This document shows positions 34,908 to 43,982 of a stretch of DNA of 64,000 bases, one piece after another. Position 1 is the stretch's first letter; every line of letters starts with the position of its first letter. Under the pieces are notes generated by a model, which saw nothing but the letters and a program-made list of their open reading frames with translations, did not search any database and had not been told where the DNA came from. The DNA is from Paenibacillus massiliensis subsp. panacisoli DSM 21345 (GTDB lineage Bacteria; Bacillota; Bacilli; Paenibacillales; Paenibacillaceae). The translations under genes were made by a program, and so were the position numbers. The stretch is taken from positions 186,001 to 250,000 of the forward strand of contig NZ_KE384534.1 in assembly GCF_000426545.1 (NCBI RefSeq). The letters are read 5' to 3'.

Positions 34908-36281
34908 TTAATCCGCCTGATTGGCTACCATGTCCATACGTTCGTATCTACGCTGAACGAGCATAAGACGAAGGAGCAAAGTGACTGCTCCAACAGCGAG
35001 TCCAGTAATCAAGCCCAGCCAGTAACCGAATGCACCAAGGCTGGTTAAGGTGGCGAATAGATATCCAGATGGAAGACCAATGACCCAGAAGGAAAGGAAG
35101 GTAAGGAAGAAGGCTGGCTTCACATCCTTAAATCCACGCAAAGCTCCCTGGGTTGGGGTAGCGATGGCATCCGAGAGCTGGAAGAAGATTGCGTATACTA
35201 GGAAATGCTGTATAAGTGCGATAACCTCCGTATCTCTGGAATACAGTCCGGCAACCTGTTCACTCCACAAGAGAAGGATTACAGCTGAAGCAATTGAGAA
35301 GGCGGCAGCCGAGCCAATACCAATCCTTCCATAGCTCTTCGCATCCTGGATTCGTCCGGCCCCGGCCTCGAAGCCGACAAGGATCGTCAATGCCATACAT
35401 ATGCTCAGTGGAACCATGTACAAGGTGGAAGCGAAGTTCAGTGCTGCCTGATGGGCTGCAATAGTAATCGTGCTAAAGTCACTCATTAAGAGCGTAACAG
35501 CCGCGAATACGGCGGTCTCAAAGAATATGGCAAAGCCCATAGGCATTCCGATGGACAGGAGCTCCTTCCATGCAGAGAACGAGAAGCCCTGCCAGCTCCG
35601 GAAAATACCGTATTCCGCGAAGCTACGATGACGATGTACGAGAATGAAGGACAGCAGGAAGCAGATCCAATAGGTGAAGGCTGTTGCTACCCCCGAGCCG
35701 ATCCCGCCTAGCTGCGGGAACCCGAGCTTACCATAGATCAGAAGGTAGTTCAGTACAATATTGATCGGCAGGGAAGCTAGCGTGATCATCATCGTTATGC
35801 GTGTCTGTCCCAGAGCATCCATGAAGCTGCGTAGAACCGTATACCCGAAGAAAGGCACAATCCCGAAGGCGAGCGCGACCAAGTAATAGATAGCTACATA
35901 AGCAACGCGTTCCTCCAGGTCCATGGCTTGAATGATGGGCTCAAGTCCAAGGATACCCAGCAGCAATACAGCGATGGCGATTATGATGGAAAGCCACAAC
36001 GCCTGGATGACATAGAAGGACACTCGATCCTTTCGCTGCTTGCCGATTAGCTGGGCGACGACTGGAGTTACAGCAAGAAGAATTCCACTTAGTCCTGTCT
36101 GAACAGGATTCCAGAGACTGACACCAACAGCGACACCCGCCAGATCAGCAGGAGAGAAGCGTCCAGACATATTGGTGTCAAAGAAGGTCATGAGCGAGAG
36201 TGAGATTTGGGTGACTAGAATAGGAGTTAAAATGTAAAGGAACTGCTTCCATTTTTGCATTGTAGTGTACGTACGTTCCAT
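34908..36281 (-). CDS. MATE family efflux transporter (NorM-like)
   Basis: 457 residues, twelve membrane helices. Start region KQFLYILTPILVTQISLSLMTFFDTNMSGRFSPADLAGVAVGVSLWNP is typical of the NorM branch, with LRSFMDALGQTRITM and the second-half GFEAGAGR. It differs clearly from the other MATE protein in the window, so the two are not recent duplicates. ATG with AGAGG seven bases upstream. Downstream terminator shared with pfkA. Confidence 0.9.
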   Translation of the reverse strand: MERTYTTMQKWKQFLYILTPILVTQISLSLMTFFDTNMSGRFSPADLAGVAVGVSLWNPVQTGLSGILLAVTPVVAQLIGKQRKDRVSFYVIQALWLSIIIAIAVLLLGILGLEPIIQAMDLEERVAYVAIYYLVALAFGIVPFFGYTVLRSFMDALGQTRITMMITLASLPINIVLNYLLIYGKLGFPQLGGIGSGVATAFTYWICFLLSFILVHRHRSFAEYGIFRSWQGFSFSAWKELLSIGMPMGFAIFFETAVFAAVTLLMSDFSTITIAAHQAALNFASTLYMVPLSICMALTILVGFEAGAGRIQDAKSYGRIGIGSAAAFSIASAVILLLWSEQVAGLYSRDTEVIALIQHFLVYAIFFQLSDAIATPTQGALRGFKDVKPAFFLTFLSFWVIGLPSGYLFATLTSLGAFGYWLGLITGLAVGAVTLLLRLMLVQRRYERMDMVANQAD

Positions 36282-36363
36282 GTGCGAACCTCTTTTTCAA
36301 TAATTTACTTTATGTAGTGTTTGTGATTGCTTGGATTTAAATGTAGTGTCAGCATATGCCCGA

Positions 36364-36390
36364 CAAAAAAGCCCCGCAAGGGAGCTTTCT
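36364..36390 (-). terminator. Terminator of the putative glycosidase gene
   Basis: On the minus strand a stem AAAGCTCC / GGGGCTTT with loop CTTGC is followed by UUUUUU. It lies about 50 bases after the stop codon at 36438. Confidence 0.75.
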
Positions 36391-36437
36391 TGTGTAGAGC
36401 ATGTATGAAATCAAAATATATGCGGAATAATTGCAAA

Positions 36438-37616
36438 TTAATAATTGACGCCTTCTGTATAACGATTGGATGCGTTCCACAATAAATATTCATCAACGTT
36501 CATGTCCTTCATGGCACGAATCTGTTCCTCAACTTCCTTCTTCCCGTACTTGGTATAATGTCCCGACCCCAGCCAGCTAGCTGTGAAATCCTGAATCCAG
36601 GGACGTATGATCGGCTTCAGATCACCAGTAGGATCAAGCTTCTTGTGCGTATCCTCCATAGAACCCTTGATTACCTGATATGGCTTCTTGTCTGGGTCCT
36701 TGGCTCCGTACCAGCCTGTGGAGTAATGGCTTGGATATACCATTGGGGAGATGACATCGACATTCTCGGATATCTTGGTGAAATCCTGTCCTATGCCCTC
36801 AGCCGCTGGAACTGCTGCTGCATATCCGAAGATATCTACAGAGACTCTGACGCCCATAGGTGCAAGCTGCTGCCGGGCATACTGCACGAATTCAGCTACA
36901 GCATCTACACGGGACTGATCCTCGACCTTGGTATACTTGAGCTTGTCTGCCCGCTTCTCGAAGCCTTCAGGGAAGCGTACATAGTCAAACTGAATTTCTT
37001 TGAAGCCAAGCTTGGCAGCTTCCTTCGCGATCTCGATATTGTAATCCCATACTTCCTTATTATACGGATTCACGAAGCTGTCCCCACCGCCGTTCTTCCA
37101 AATGGATCCGTCCGGGTTAAGGAAGGACAGCTCAGGGTTCTTCTTGGCGAGGATCGTATCCTTGAACACCACGACCCGGGCAATCGGGTAGACATCATGC
37201 TTCTTCAAGCGTTCCATCAGCTTGGGCATATCTTTAATGAAGGGCTGGGGTTTACCCATGGCTGTCAGCTTGGGATTAGTGGTCGGATAAGTTATGTAGC
37301 CAGCGTCATCCTTAATATCAATAACCATGGCATTCAGCTCTGTAGAATCCAGCAGGTTCAGCAGCTTCGCCATACGTTCGCCTCCGGCGCTGTATGCTGT
37401 TACGTAGATGCCCTTGATCGGTGGGGTTCCTGGCTGCGGATCTACTTTGGCTGGTGGATTAGATGCATCCACAGGAGCATCCGTGCCCTGACTTTGAATG
37501 ACAGCCCTGTTCATCGTAGTCTGCAAGGTGGATTTCAATGAAGTATCCGTGCTCCCACCGCTGTCCGTACTGCCCATGCTCATTGCGAGGGCTAAAATGG
37601 CCAAAAAGATATTCAT
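36438..37616 (-). CDS. Putative glycoside hydrolase (DUF4015 type), secreted or anchored
   Basis: 392 residues. A short hydrophobic N-terminus, then a low-complexity stretch (Ser, Asp and Pro rich, about 15-65). A TIM-barrel-like domain begins at IKGIYVTAYSAGG. Landmarks of DUF4015 are NAMVIDIKDDAGYITYPT, FKEIQFDYVRFPEG and VISPMVYPSHYSTGWYG. The family is predicted to act on cell-wall or exopolysaccharide; its substrate is not known. The ATG at 37616 has GGGAGAG eight bases upstream. The first residues are too short for a clear signal peptide, so export is likely but not certain. Confidence 0.82.
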   Translation of the reverse strand: MNIFLAILALAMSMGSTDSGGSTDTSLKSTLQTTMNRAVIQSQGTDAPVDASNPPAKVDPQPGTPPIKGIYVTAYSAGGERMAKLLNLLDSTELNAMVIDIKDDAGYITYPTTNPKLTAMGKPQPFIKDMPKLMERLKKHDVYPIARVVVFKDTILAKKNPELSFLNPDGSIWKNGGGDSFVNPYNKEVWDYNIEIAKEAAKLGFKEIQFDYVRFPEGFEKRADKLKYTKVEDQSRVDAVAEFVQYARQQLAPMGVRVSVDIFGYAAAVPAAEGIGQDFTKISENVDVISPMVYPSHYSTGWYGAKDPDKKPYQVIKGSMEDTHKKLDPTGDLKPIIRPWIQDFTASWLGSGHYTKYGKKEVEEQIRAMKDMNVDEYLLWNASNRYTEGVNY

Positions 37617-37807
37617 ATATTTGTCTCTCCCTTTGTGCGGTCTGTGACCTGAGGCCTGATCTCTGAACTGTATTATACTAAAGCCGCCCGCTTCAAAATC
37701 AACATGTTTGTAACCACTGCAGCTAACCAGTCCAGTGCGAGAATCACATCAACAGATCGTAAAAGGTCTATTAACCGAGCTGCGGAAGCTGCAAACATGA
37801 TGGACAT

Positions 37808-37854
37808 AAATAATGCCGCTACCGTCCAAGAGCTGATCCTGGCTGGTAGCGGCA
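37808..37854 (-). terminator. Hairpin after the small gene at 37874-38068
   Basis: TGCCGCTACC pairs perfectly with GGTAGCGGCA (37814-37823 / 37845-37854), followed on the minus strand by ATTATTTA. The arms and loop lie in a stretch that also reads as a spurious 63-residue frame. Confidence 0.55.
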
Positions 37855-37873
37855 TATTGGGCATCAGAGGCCA

Positions 37874-38068
37874 TTAATGCAGAAAGCTGGGGTTCTGATG
37901 CTCACAAATGCTGTACTGAATAATTTCAAGCGCATCTTGGGCTTCCAGAATTCCAATACCGTCTCTTAGCACAATTCTGGAGTTGAGCTCATTCTGTTTC
38001 AAAAACGGCAGCATTTCAGGAAACCATTTCAACACGATGTCAGACAGTTTTACCGTTTCCATTTCCAC
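37874..38068 (-). CDS. Small hypothetical protein
   Basis: 64 residues from GTG 38068: MEMETVKLSDIVLKWFPEML onward, ending CEHQNPSFLH. No family is recognised. The segment LNSRIVLRDGIGILEAQDALEIIQYSICEH looks like a compact alpha/beta fold. AAAGGGTG six bases upstream supports the GTG; the longer in-frame start at 38116 has no site. It is followed by a hairpin terminator. The next gene upstream on this strand (YitT) ends 164 bases away. Confidence 0.6.
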   Translation of the reverse strand: MEMETVKLSDIVLKWFPEMLPFLKQNELNSRIVLRDGIGILEAQDALEIIQYSICEHQNPSFLH

Positions 38069-38232
38069 AAAAATCACCCTTTCCTGTTCTGGCTCGGAAT
38101 CATTCATATGAATCATTCAGGCGAATCGGAAAAGCCAAGACACTGTGAAAAAGCGGGTAAAGCTGGTCTTCGGGAGGAGCGCGCACCCTTAGTGTACCAC
38201 AAAATAAATTACCCGTGCAGCGGACATATGAA

Positions 38233-39054
38233 TTATCTTCTGTTAAATGCGCCCATGACCCCAACGGTCTCCACAATATTGACAAAAGCAGCTGGATCGC
38301 TTTCCTTAATGATGCGCTTCAGCTCTGCCAGTTCATAGCGGGTTGTTACCGTCATCAGCATATCCTTTTCCTTATGGGAGAAGGCACCTTCAATCTTGAT
38401 CTTGCTAACCCCGCGTGGGAGCAGCAGCAAGCGTGCGAGGACTTCCTCTGTACGCTCTGTAATGATGAACAGCGTAATCTTGGTATGGCTCACGTGGATA
38501 ACATCCACGACTTTGCCCGTGACGTAGATGGAAATCATGGACATTAGGGCTATGTTCCAGTCTGCATTGAGATAGCCTGCTGCTAGAATGACGAGACCAT
38601 TCATGGCTACGAGGACAGTTCCCACTGGGAAATCACGATAACGCGTCACGATGGAGCCGAGAATATCGAACCCGCCAGAGGAGCCGCCCGCTCTGAAGGA
38701 GATCCCTACACCAATACCTACCAGCACGCCTCCGACTACAGAGGCCAGCAGTGTTTCGGTTACCAGTGATTTTTGTGGAATAAGCGTAAGCAGCCAGGTC
38801 GTGGCCACAACGGACAGCATGCTTTGTCCAATGAATCGCTTGCCGAGCAAGAACCACCCGGCTATGAGAATTGGAATGTTCAGGACAAAGTACATGATAC
38901 TGATATCAAATTTGGAGAAATATCCAATCAGCATGGATACGCCGGATACGCCGCCACTTAATAATTGATGGGGGATTAGAAATAAATTAAAGCCACTTGC
39001 AATGGCAGCAGCTCCTAAAATAACAGTTAAACTATTCCAAAACATCCTTACCAA
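38233..39054 (-). CDS. YitT family membrane protein
   Basis: 273 residues. Five or six membrane helices (about 8-170) carry FLIPHQLLSGGVSGVSMLIGY and SFRAGGSSGGFDILGSIVTRY, the glycine-rich repeats of DUF161. A cytosolic DUF2179 domain follows (TLFIITERTEEVLARLLLLPRGVSKIKIEGAFSHKEKDMLMTVTTRYEL). Function unknown; DUF2179 recalls PII-like ligand-binding domains. TTG start with GAGGTG eight bases upstream. Confidence 0.88.
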   Translation of the reverse strand: MVRMFWNSLTVILGAAAIASGFNLFLIPHQLLSGGVSGVSMLIGYFSKFDISIMYFVLNIPILIAGWFLLGKRFIGQSMLSVVATTWLLTLIPQKSLVTETLLASVVGGVLVGIGVGISFRAGGSSGGFDILGSIVTRYRDFPVGTVLVAMNGLVILAAGYLNADWNIALMSMISIYVTGKVVDVIHVSHTKITLFIITERTEEVLARLLLLPRGVSKIKIEGAFSHKEKDMLMTVTTRYELAELKRIIKESDPAAFVNIVETVGVMGAFNRR

Positions 39055-39117
39055 CTGATTTTCACCTCATTATGAAATTTGCGAAAGCTTCCTTGCTGGT
39101 GTTTTTCATTTGTTGTG

Positions 39118-39396
39118 TGCTATAATACTGCGTGGATATTCTTGAGTAGAAGCGGGTTTAACTTTAACATCTCAAATTTAAAATGGTTACTTGAGCTTTT
39201 CAAGCGTAGTTTTTGATTCATCCGATCAAGTCATCCCATCCCTGGCTAGCAACTGTTGGCAACCATCCGGAGGATGAACATCTTGATATCTGACGCTGAT
39301 TGTGGGGAAACTATACAATATTACGCTACTTAAGAATACAGACAAGACCGTGGATTGTCCACCATATCCGCGATAAACGAAGGAGTTTGAATACAT
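39118..39396 (+). promoter_or_regulatory. Extended -10 promoter and long leader of the DEAD-box helicase gene
   Basis: TGC-TATAAT (39118-39126) is a perfect extended -10; no good -35 is seen, as is common with this type. The resulting untranslated leader is about 260 bases, ending with AAGGAG eleven bases before TTG 39397. No known riboswitch motif is recognised in it. It includes short complementary pieces (for example GGATTGTCC at about 39353-39361), but no single dominant fold. Long leaders are common in cold-regulated helicase genes. Confidence 0.55.
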
Positions 39397-40989
39397 TTGA
39401 CAACATTTGCAGAGTTTAATCTAGAACCGAAGGTAATCCAGGCGATTACTGAGCTGGGATTTGAAGAGGCTACCCCGATTCAGTCCAAATCTATTCCAAT
39501 TGCATTGTCTGGAAGCGACATGATTGGCCAAGCACAGACAGGTACAGGAAAGACTGCTGCCTTCGGCATTCCGCTGATCAGCAAAATTTCCAAGACGGAC
39601 GAGAAGATCCGTGCTCTGATCATGGCTCCGACACGCGAGCTTGCTATTCAGGTAGCAGAAGAAATTGAGAAATTGTCCCGCTTCAAGGGATTGCGCACAT
39701 TGCCGATCTACGGTGGACAGGACATTGTTCGCCAAATCCGCGCTTTGAAAAGAAAGCCTCAGATCATTATCGGTACCCCAGGCCGTCTTCTCGATCACAT
39801 TAACCGCAAGACTATCAAGCTGGATGACGTAAACACCGTCGTATTGGATGAAGCGGATGAAATGCTGGACATGGGCTTCATGGAAGACATCCAATCCATT
39901 CTTAAGCAAGTGCCAGAAGACCGTCAGACGATGCTTTTCTCGGCTACCATGCCTCCTAACATTCAAAAGCTGGCACAGCAGTTCCTTAAAAATCCAGAGC
40001 ATGTCTCTGTAATTCCTAAGCAAGTAAGTGCTCCATTGATTGATCAAGCTTACATCGAAGTTCCTGAGCGTCAAAAATTCGAAGCGCTGAGCCGACTGCT
40101 GGACATGGAATCACCTGAACTGGCTATCGTATTCGGACGTACGAAGCGTCGTGTTGACGAATTGGCTGAAGCTCTCCAAAAGCGTGGATATTCTGCGGAC
40201 GGACTTCATGGTGATCTTTCCCAAAATCAACGTGATACCGTAATGCGTAAATTCCGTGACGGCAGCATTGATGTACTGGTAGCTACAGACGTAGCGGCAC
40301 GTGGTCTCGACGTATCCGGCGTGACACACGTTGTGAACTTTGACCTGCCACAAGATCCTGAGAGCTATGTGCACCGTATTGGTCGTACAGGCCGTGCTGG
40401 TAAAGAAGGAGCAGCTTGGTCCTTCGTAACACCACGTGAAATTGACCATCTGCACTTCATTGAGCGTGTAACAAGACACCGTATTCCACGTAAGCCACTG
40501 CCTACTTTGGCTGAAGCGATCGAGGGCAAACAGCGCATCACAGCAGAGCGTCTGCTGGAAGTAGTAGAAGCAGGCGAACTGAATGAATACAAAGGTCTGG
40601 CGATCCAAATGCTGGAGCAATATGATTCTGTACAATTGCTCTCCGCAGCGATCAAGTTGCTTACAGGTGAGAAGAGAGATGCAAATATTGAGCTGACTCC
40701 AGAAGATCCAATTCGTGCAAAGCGTCGCAAGTTCGATGTTCGTTCTGGCGGTCGCAAGCCGTCCAACTTCGGTAGCGGACGTGGCGGATACAACAGCCGT
40801 GATGGACGTAGTGGTGGTAGCGGCGGCAACGGTGGCAACCGTGGTGGCTACAATCGCGATAATCGTAGTAGTAGCGGCGGTAGTGGCGGAAGCTACAACC
40901 GTGATAACCGCGGGGACCGCAGACCGCGTCCGAGCAGCAGCTCTGACACGCGCCGTGCCCCAAGACGTGAAGATTCTTCTTTTGAATAA
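39397..40989 (+). CDS. cshA: DEAD-box ATP-dependent RNA helicase (CshA type)
   Basis: 530 residues. All helicase motifs are intact: Q motif (EEATPIQSKSIP), AQTGTGKT (about 46-53), PTRELAIQ, VLDEADEM, SATM, VATDVAARGLDV and HRIGRTGR. About 90 C-terminal residues are Gly/Arg/Ser/Asn rich with RGGYN and YNRDNR repeats, an RNA-binding tail as in CshA. It unwinds RNA in ribosome assembly, mRNA decay and cold adaptation. TTG start with AAGGAG eleven bases upstream. Confidence 0.95.
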   Translation: MTTFAEFNLEPKVIQAITELGFEEATPIQSKSIPIALSGSDMIGQAQTGTGKTAAFGIPLISKISKTDEKIRALIMAPTRELAIQVAEEIEKLSRFKGLRTLPIYGGQDIVRQIRALKRKPQIIIGTPGRLLDHINRKTIKLDDVNTVVLDEADEMLDMGFMEDIQSILKQVPEDRQTMLFSATMPPNIQKLAQQFLKNPEHVSVIPKQVSAPLIDQAYIEVPERQKFEALSRLLDMESPELAIVFGRTKRRVDELAEALQKRGYSADGLHGDLSQNQRDTVMRKFRDGSIDVLVATDVAARGLDVSGVTHVVNFDLPQDPESYVHRIGRTGRAGKEGAAWSFVTPREIDHLHFIERVTRHRIPRKPLPTLAEAIEGKQRITAERLLEVVEAGELNEYKGLAIQMLEQYDSVQLLSAAIKLLTGEKRDANIELTPEDPIRAKRRKFDVRSGGRKPSNFGSGRGGYNSRDGRSGGSGGNGGNRGGYNRDNRSSSGGSGGSYNRDNRGDRRPRPSSSSDTRRAPRREDSSFE

Positions 40990-41016
40990 TAGCCACCTGC
41001 ATATGTAGGGATTCAG

Positions 41017-41052
41017 CAGCCGAAGTGAGCAAAATCACTTCGGCTGTTGTTA
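41017..41052 (+). terminator. Terminator after cshA
   Basis: CAGCCGAAGTGA / TCACTTCGGCTG, a perfect 12-bp stem with a GCAAAA loop; the U-tract is weak (TTGTTATCC). Confidence 0.7.
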
Positions 41053-41208
41053 TCCTGTCAGTGAATTTTCTTTCGTGTCTCGATTGTGAAGATTATAACG
41101 ATGAACTGGCGTAATAGGGTCATAGTAGGTTATGATGAGGGAGAAGGTTTAGGCTTGAAGCGGATATAAAATAAACGCAAGAGCATCACGAGACAAGGGG
41201 GAGACAAT

Positions 41209-41967
41209 TTGGAATTCAGAGGAGCCATGGGTGGTATTTACCGCCTGACAGAGTGGATAACGCGTTTTGCTGCTACAAATTTATTGTGGGCGCTTTGTTC
41301 GTCGCCTTTTATTTTCTTCGTTATACTAAAGCTGATTGCGATGAGCAATCAATGGGCGGACAACTCCCTCGTTATGAATTATGCCATGGCTATTGTGGCA
41401 CCGCTTACTTTATTCCCGGCCACTGCAGCAATGTTCACAGTAGTGAGAAAATGGGTTATGGGAGACAGTGATGTTCCCGTCTTCAAGACATTTTTTAGAG
41501 GCTACAGAGATAATTACAAGCAGAGTCTGGTTGGCGGTCTCTTTTATACAATGCTGATCGTCATCATGTATGTAGACTACACTATATATATGACTCAGCT
41601 CAAGAATCTGCAGCTGCTGGGCATTATCATGCTGATTCTGCTCATTATTCTCTTTGTATCCTTGTTCAACTTCTTCTCGATGGTTGCCCACTATCACATG
41701 ACGATTGGACAGATTCTGAAGAATTGCATTTTGCTGACGCTAATTAGACCATTCCGTGTGTTCTCTACACTGATTGGCTGTGCAGTCCTTATTTATATCG
41801 GTATTCATTACCCCGTGCTCTATGTATTCTTCATTCCGTGTCTTATGGCCTGGTTAGCCTTCTTTAACTTCTATGGCACCTTCATGAAGATGCAGAGTCA
41901 AGCGGAGAAGCTGCAGCAGGATAAGGAAGGACAAGAGAAGACCGACTCGGAACCCGAGGAGAAGTAA
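41209..41967 (+). CDS. YesL/DUF624 family membrane protein
   Basis: 252 residues with five to six membrane helices and a charged Glu/Lys tail (from about 228). The pattern GGIYRLTEWITRFAATNLLWALCSSPF at the start and FKTFFRGYRDNYKQSLVGGLF in the middle is that of YesL-like proteins, often found beside sugar ABC transporters. Here no sugar genes are adjacent and its role is unknown. TTG start with GGGGGAG about five bases upstream. A small terminator follows at 42026-42048. Confidence 0.82.
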   Translation: MEFRGAMGGIYRLTEWITRFAATNLLWALCSSPFIFFVILKLIAMSNQWADNSLVMNYAMAIVAPLTLFPATAAMFTVVRKWVMGDSDVPVFKTFFRGYRDNYKQSLVGGLFYTMLIVIMYVDYTIYMTQLKNLQLLGIIMLILLIILFVSLFNFFSMVAHYHMTIGQILKNCILLTLIRPFRVFSTLIGCAVLIYIGIHYPVLYVFFIPCLMAWLAFFNFYGTFMKMQSQAEKLQQDKEGQEKTDSEPEEK

Positions 41968-42025
41968 TGAATTGCTTATAATTAAGCTAATACTTTGTGC
42001 TGGATCACAATATAACAATTTAGCA

Positions 42026-42048
42026 GGCTCCCTTCGTGGAGTCTTTTT
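42026..42048 (+). terminator. Terminator after the YesL-like gene
   Basis: GGCTCC / GGAGTC stem (one G-U pair) with a 6-base loop and TTTTT. Confidence 0.65.
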
Positions 42049-42220
42049 AAATTCTACACATTGGAAATTATGATTCTAGGTGCAATGGAGTTCATTTCTC
42101 TGTTCATGTGTTGGCTGCTGTTGCGCTAGCTTTTTTGACCGCTTACGGCAAGCTTGGTAGAATAGGTTAAGGTCTTCCTGACAGATGTTATTACTTCACT
42201 ATAGATTGGGTGAGCTTGAA

Positions 42221-42643
42221 ATGGTAAACAGCAACAAGCTATTGGATGTCTGGTCATCCTTGTCCTATATCCACTCCAATATTAATGATAAACTGGAACA
42301 TGCCCTTCAGCATCATTATGGATTATCACTTAAAGAATTCTATGTTCTTTATTTCATTTCTGGCTCTGAAGATAAAAAAATGAGATTGCAGCACATTCAG
42401 GAGATGGTGGATTTGAGCCAAAGTGCTGTGTCGAGGCTCGTAGCGAGAATGGAAGCCGAAAATTGCAGGGCACTGCAGCGACATGTATGTGAGGATGACC
42501 GGAGGGGAGTCTATACTCAGATCACCGAGATTGGTGAGAAGAAGCTGGAGGGGGCGACAAGGGTCTTTCACGAGGTGCTGTCAGCCGAACTGGACAAGGA
42601 TAGTGTGAAGTCAGAGTTGCAATCTCTTACACAAAAACTGTGA
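42221..42643 (+). CDS. MarR family transcriptional regulator
   Basis: 140 residues. The winged helix is clear: LKEFYVLYFIS, RLQHIQEMVDLSQSAVSRLVARMEAENCRALQRHVCEDDRRGVYTQITEIGEKKLEGA. Two Cys (in ENCRALQRHVCEDD) lie in or near the wing, an arrangement that can sense oxidants or electrophiles, though this is only a possibility. The ATG at 42221 follows GGGTGAG by six bases. The ene-reductase gene downstream, 230 bases away, has an inverted repeat in its promoter and may be a target. Confidence 0.88.
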   Translation: MVNSNKLLDVWSSLSYIHSNINDKLEHALQHHYGLSLKEFYVLYFISGSEDKKMRLQHIQEMVDLSQSAVSRLVARMEAENCRALQRHVCEDDRRGVYTQITEIGEKKLEGATRVFHEVLSAELDKDSVKSELQSLTQKL

Positions 42644-42782
42644 TCAGGGAGATACAGCTTGGACGCAAGGTAGGGCGCTTCATCTGCTTGGGAGAAGGGC
42701 CTGTTTTTGCGTTTCTTGACGGGCACAACATTACCTACATTTCATGTATACTTAACCAAGTTAAATTGCATCCTATGAGTTA

Positions 42783-42810
42783 TTGACAAATGCACTCAAA
42801 GTGCTAATAT
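42783..42810 (+). promoter_or_regulatory. Promoter of namA
   Basis: TTGACA (42783-42788), 16 bases, TAATAT (42805-42810). The spacer holds a small inverted repeat GCACT-CAA-AGTGC. The larger operator-like repeat lies directly downstream. Confidence 0.65.
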
Positions 42811-42813
42811 TAT

Positions 42814-42829
42814 ATGCATGCACATGCAT
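42814..42829. promoter_or_regulatory. Operator-like palindrome overlapping the namA start of transcription
   Basis: ATGCATG-CA-CATGCAT, a perfect 7-2-7 inverted repeat, placed at about the transcription start. The neighbouring MarR protein is a candidate ligand-responsive repressor. Confidence 0.5.
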
Positions 42830-42874
42830 TAATGCTATAAAATGAATTATTATAGATGGAGAGGAGCTTTTTCC

Positions 42875-43897
42875 GTGAAAGATTTGTTTACCCCATATAG
42901 CTTTAAGGCACTGAAGCTCAAGAATCGCATTGTAATGCCGCCTATGTGTCAGTATTCTGTAGAGCAAAAGGATGGCATTGCGACAGACTGGCACTATTTG
43001 CATTATGTTAGTCGAGCTATCGGTGGAACAGGCTTGATCATCATTGAGATGACAGATGTAGAGCCGGACGGACGTATTACGGACTATGACTTGGGATTGT
43101 GGTCTGATGAGCAGATCCCCGCTCTGAAAAGAATTGTGGATGCCTGCCACAGCTATGGCGCCAAGGTCGGTATTCAAATAGCTCATGCGGGACGCAAGGC
43201 TGAGGATGCTAAGGTGCCAGTCGCTCCTTCTGCCATCGCGTTCGATGAGAAATCTACACAACCTCGGGAGCTTACAACCTCAGAGGTCAAAGGTATGGTA
43301 GAGAAGTTCAGAGCTGCGGCAGCGCGTGCTGTACGGGCGGGATTTGATACGATTCAGATTCATGGCGCACATGGATACCTGATCCACCAATTCCACTCAC
43401 CACTTACGAATAGACGAGAGGATGAGTATGGCCAGGACCTCACTCGATTTGGCCGCGAGGTCATTCAAGCCGTAAAGGCTGAAATGCCAGAGGATATGCC
43501 GCTGAGTATGCGGATTTCTGCCCAGGAATACGTTGATGGCGGATACGGATTAGAAGAAAGCACTGCTTTTGCCCAGGAGTATCAGCAAGCAGGCGTAGAT
43601 ATATTCGATGTCTCGGCTGGAGGCGAAGGACCGATCTCTGCATCTGGAAGACCAGGTACTCACGCAGCATATCAGGTGCCATTGGCTCGGGCCATCAGCC
43701 GTGCGCTGAATGTTCCGACAATTGCTGTAGGAAGATTGGATGATCCGATTCTGGCGAACGCCGTGATTGGCAACGAGGATGCAGAATTGGTGGCTGTAGG
43801 AAGAGGCATGCTAAGAAATCCACATTGGGCTCTTGAAGCTGCGGTAGCTTTGGGGAAAGAAACAGAAGTTCCAAAACAATATCTCAGGGGATTCTGA
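42875..43897 (+). CDS. namA: NADPH dehydrogenase / ene-reductase (YqjM-NamA family)
   Basis: 340 residues, close to the 338 of YqjM. An FMN TIM barrel: PPMCQYS holds the Cys (about residue 26) that tunes FMN redox in YqjM. QIHGAHGYLIHQFHSPLTNRREDEYG holds the His pair that binds the substrate. The C-terminal phosphate loop is VGRGMLRNP. It reduces electrophilic alkenes and nitro compounds with NADPH and is induced by oxidative or electrophile stress. The GTG at 42875 has GGAG eight bases upstream; the longer frame starts in the promoter region. Confidence 0.94.
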   Translation: MKDLFTPYSFKALKLKNRIVMPPMCQYSVEQKDGIATDWHYLHYVSRAIGGTGLIIIEMTDVEPDGRITDYDLGLWSDEQIPALKRIVDACHSYGAKVGIQIAHAGRKAEDAKVPVAPSAIAFDEKSTQPRELTTSEVKGMVEKFRAAAARAVRAGFDTIQIHGAHGYLIHQFHSPLTNRREDEYGQDLTRFGREVIQAVKAEMPEDMPLSMRISAQEYVDGGYGLEESTAFAQEYQQAGVDIFDVSAGGEGPISASGRPGTHAAYQVPLARAISRALNVPTIAVGRLDDPILANAVIGNEDAELVAVGRGMLRNPHWALEAAVALGKETEVPKQYLRGF

Positions 43898-43947
43898 TAT
43901 GTCCCATCCGTCAAAATGTAAAGGTGAATAAACATTACTCGACATTC

Positions 43948-43976
43948 TTTACTTTTGCAGTATAAAAGCCTATAAT
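43948..43976 (+). promoter_or_regulatory. Promoter of the 6S-like RNA gene
   Basis: TTTACT (43948-43953), 17 bases, TATAAT (43971-43976). It lies 50 bases after the namA stop and predicts a start near 43983. Confidence 0.6.
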
Positions 43977-43982
43977 AAGTTT

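Noticed and set aside
37673..37864. 63-residue hydrophobic frame on the minus strand
   Set aside because: No ribosome site, and it spans a perfect 10-bp hairpin that better explains the sequence as a terminator.
40715..41008. Frame opposite or within the Gly/Arg-rich tail of the helicase
   Set aside because: A low-complexity shadow of the coding sequence in another frame.
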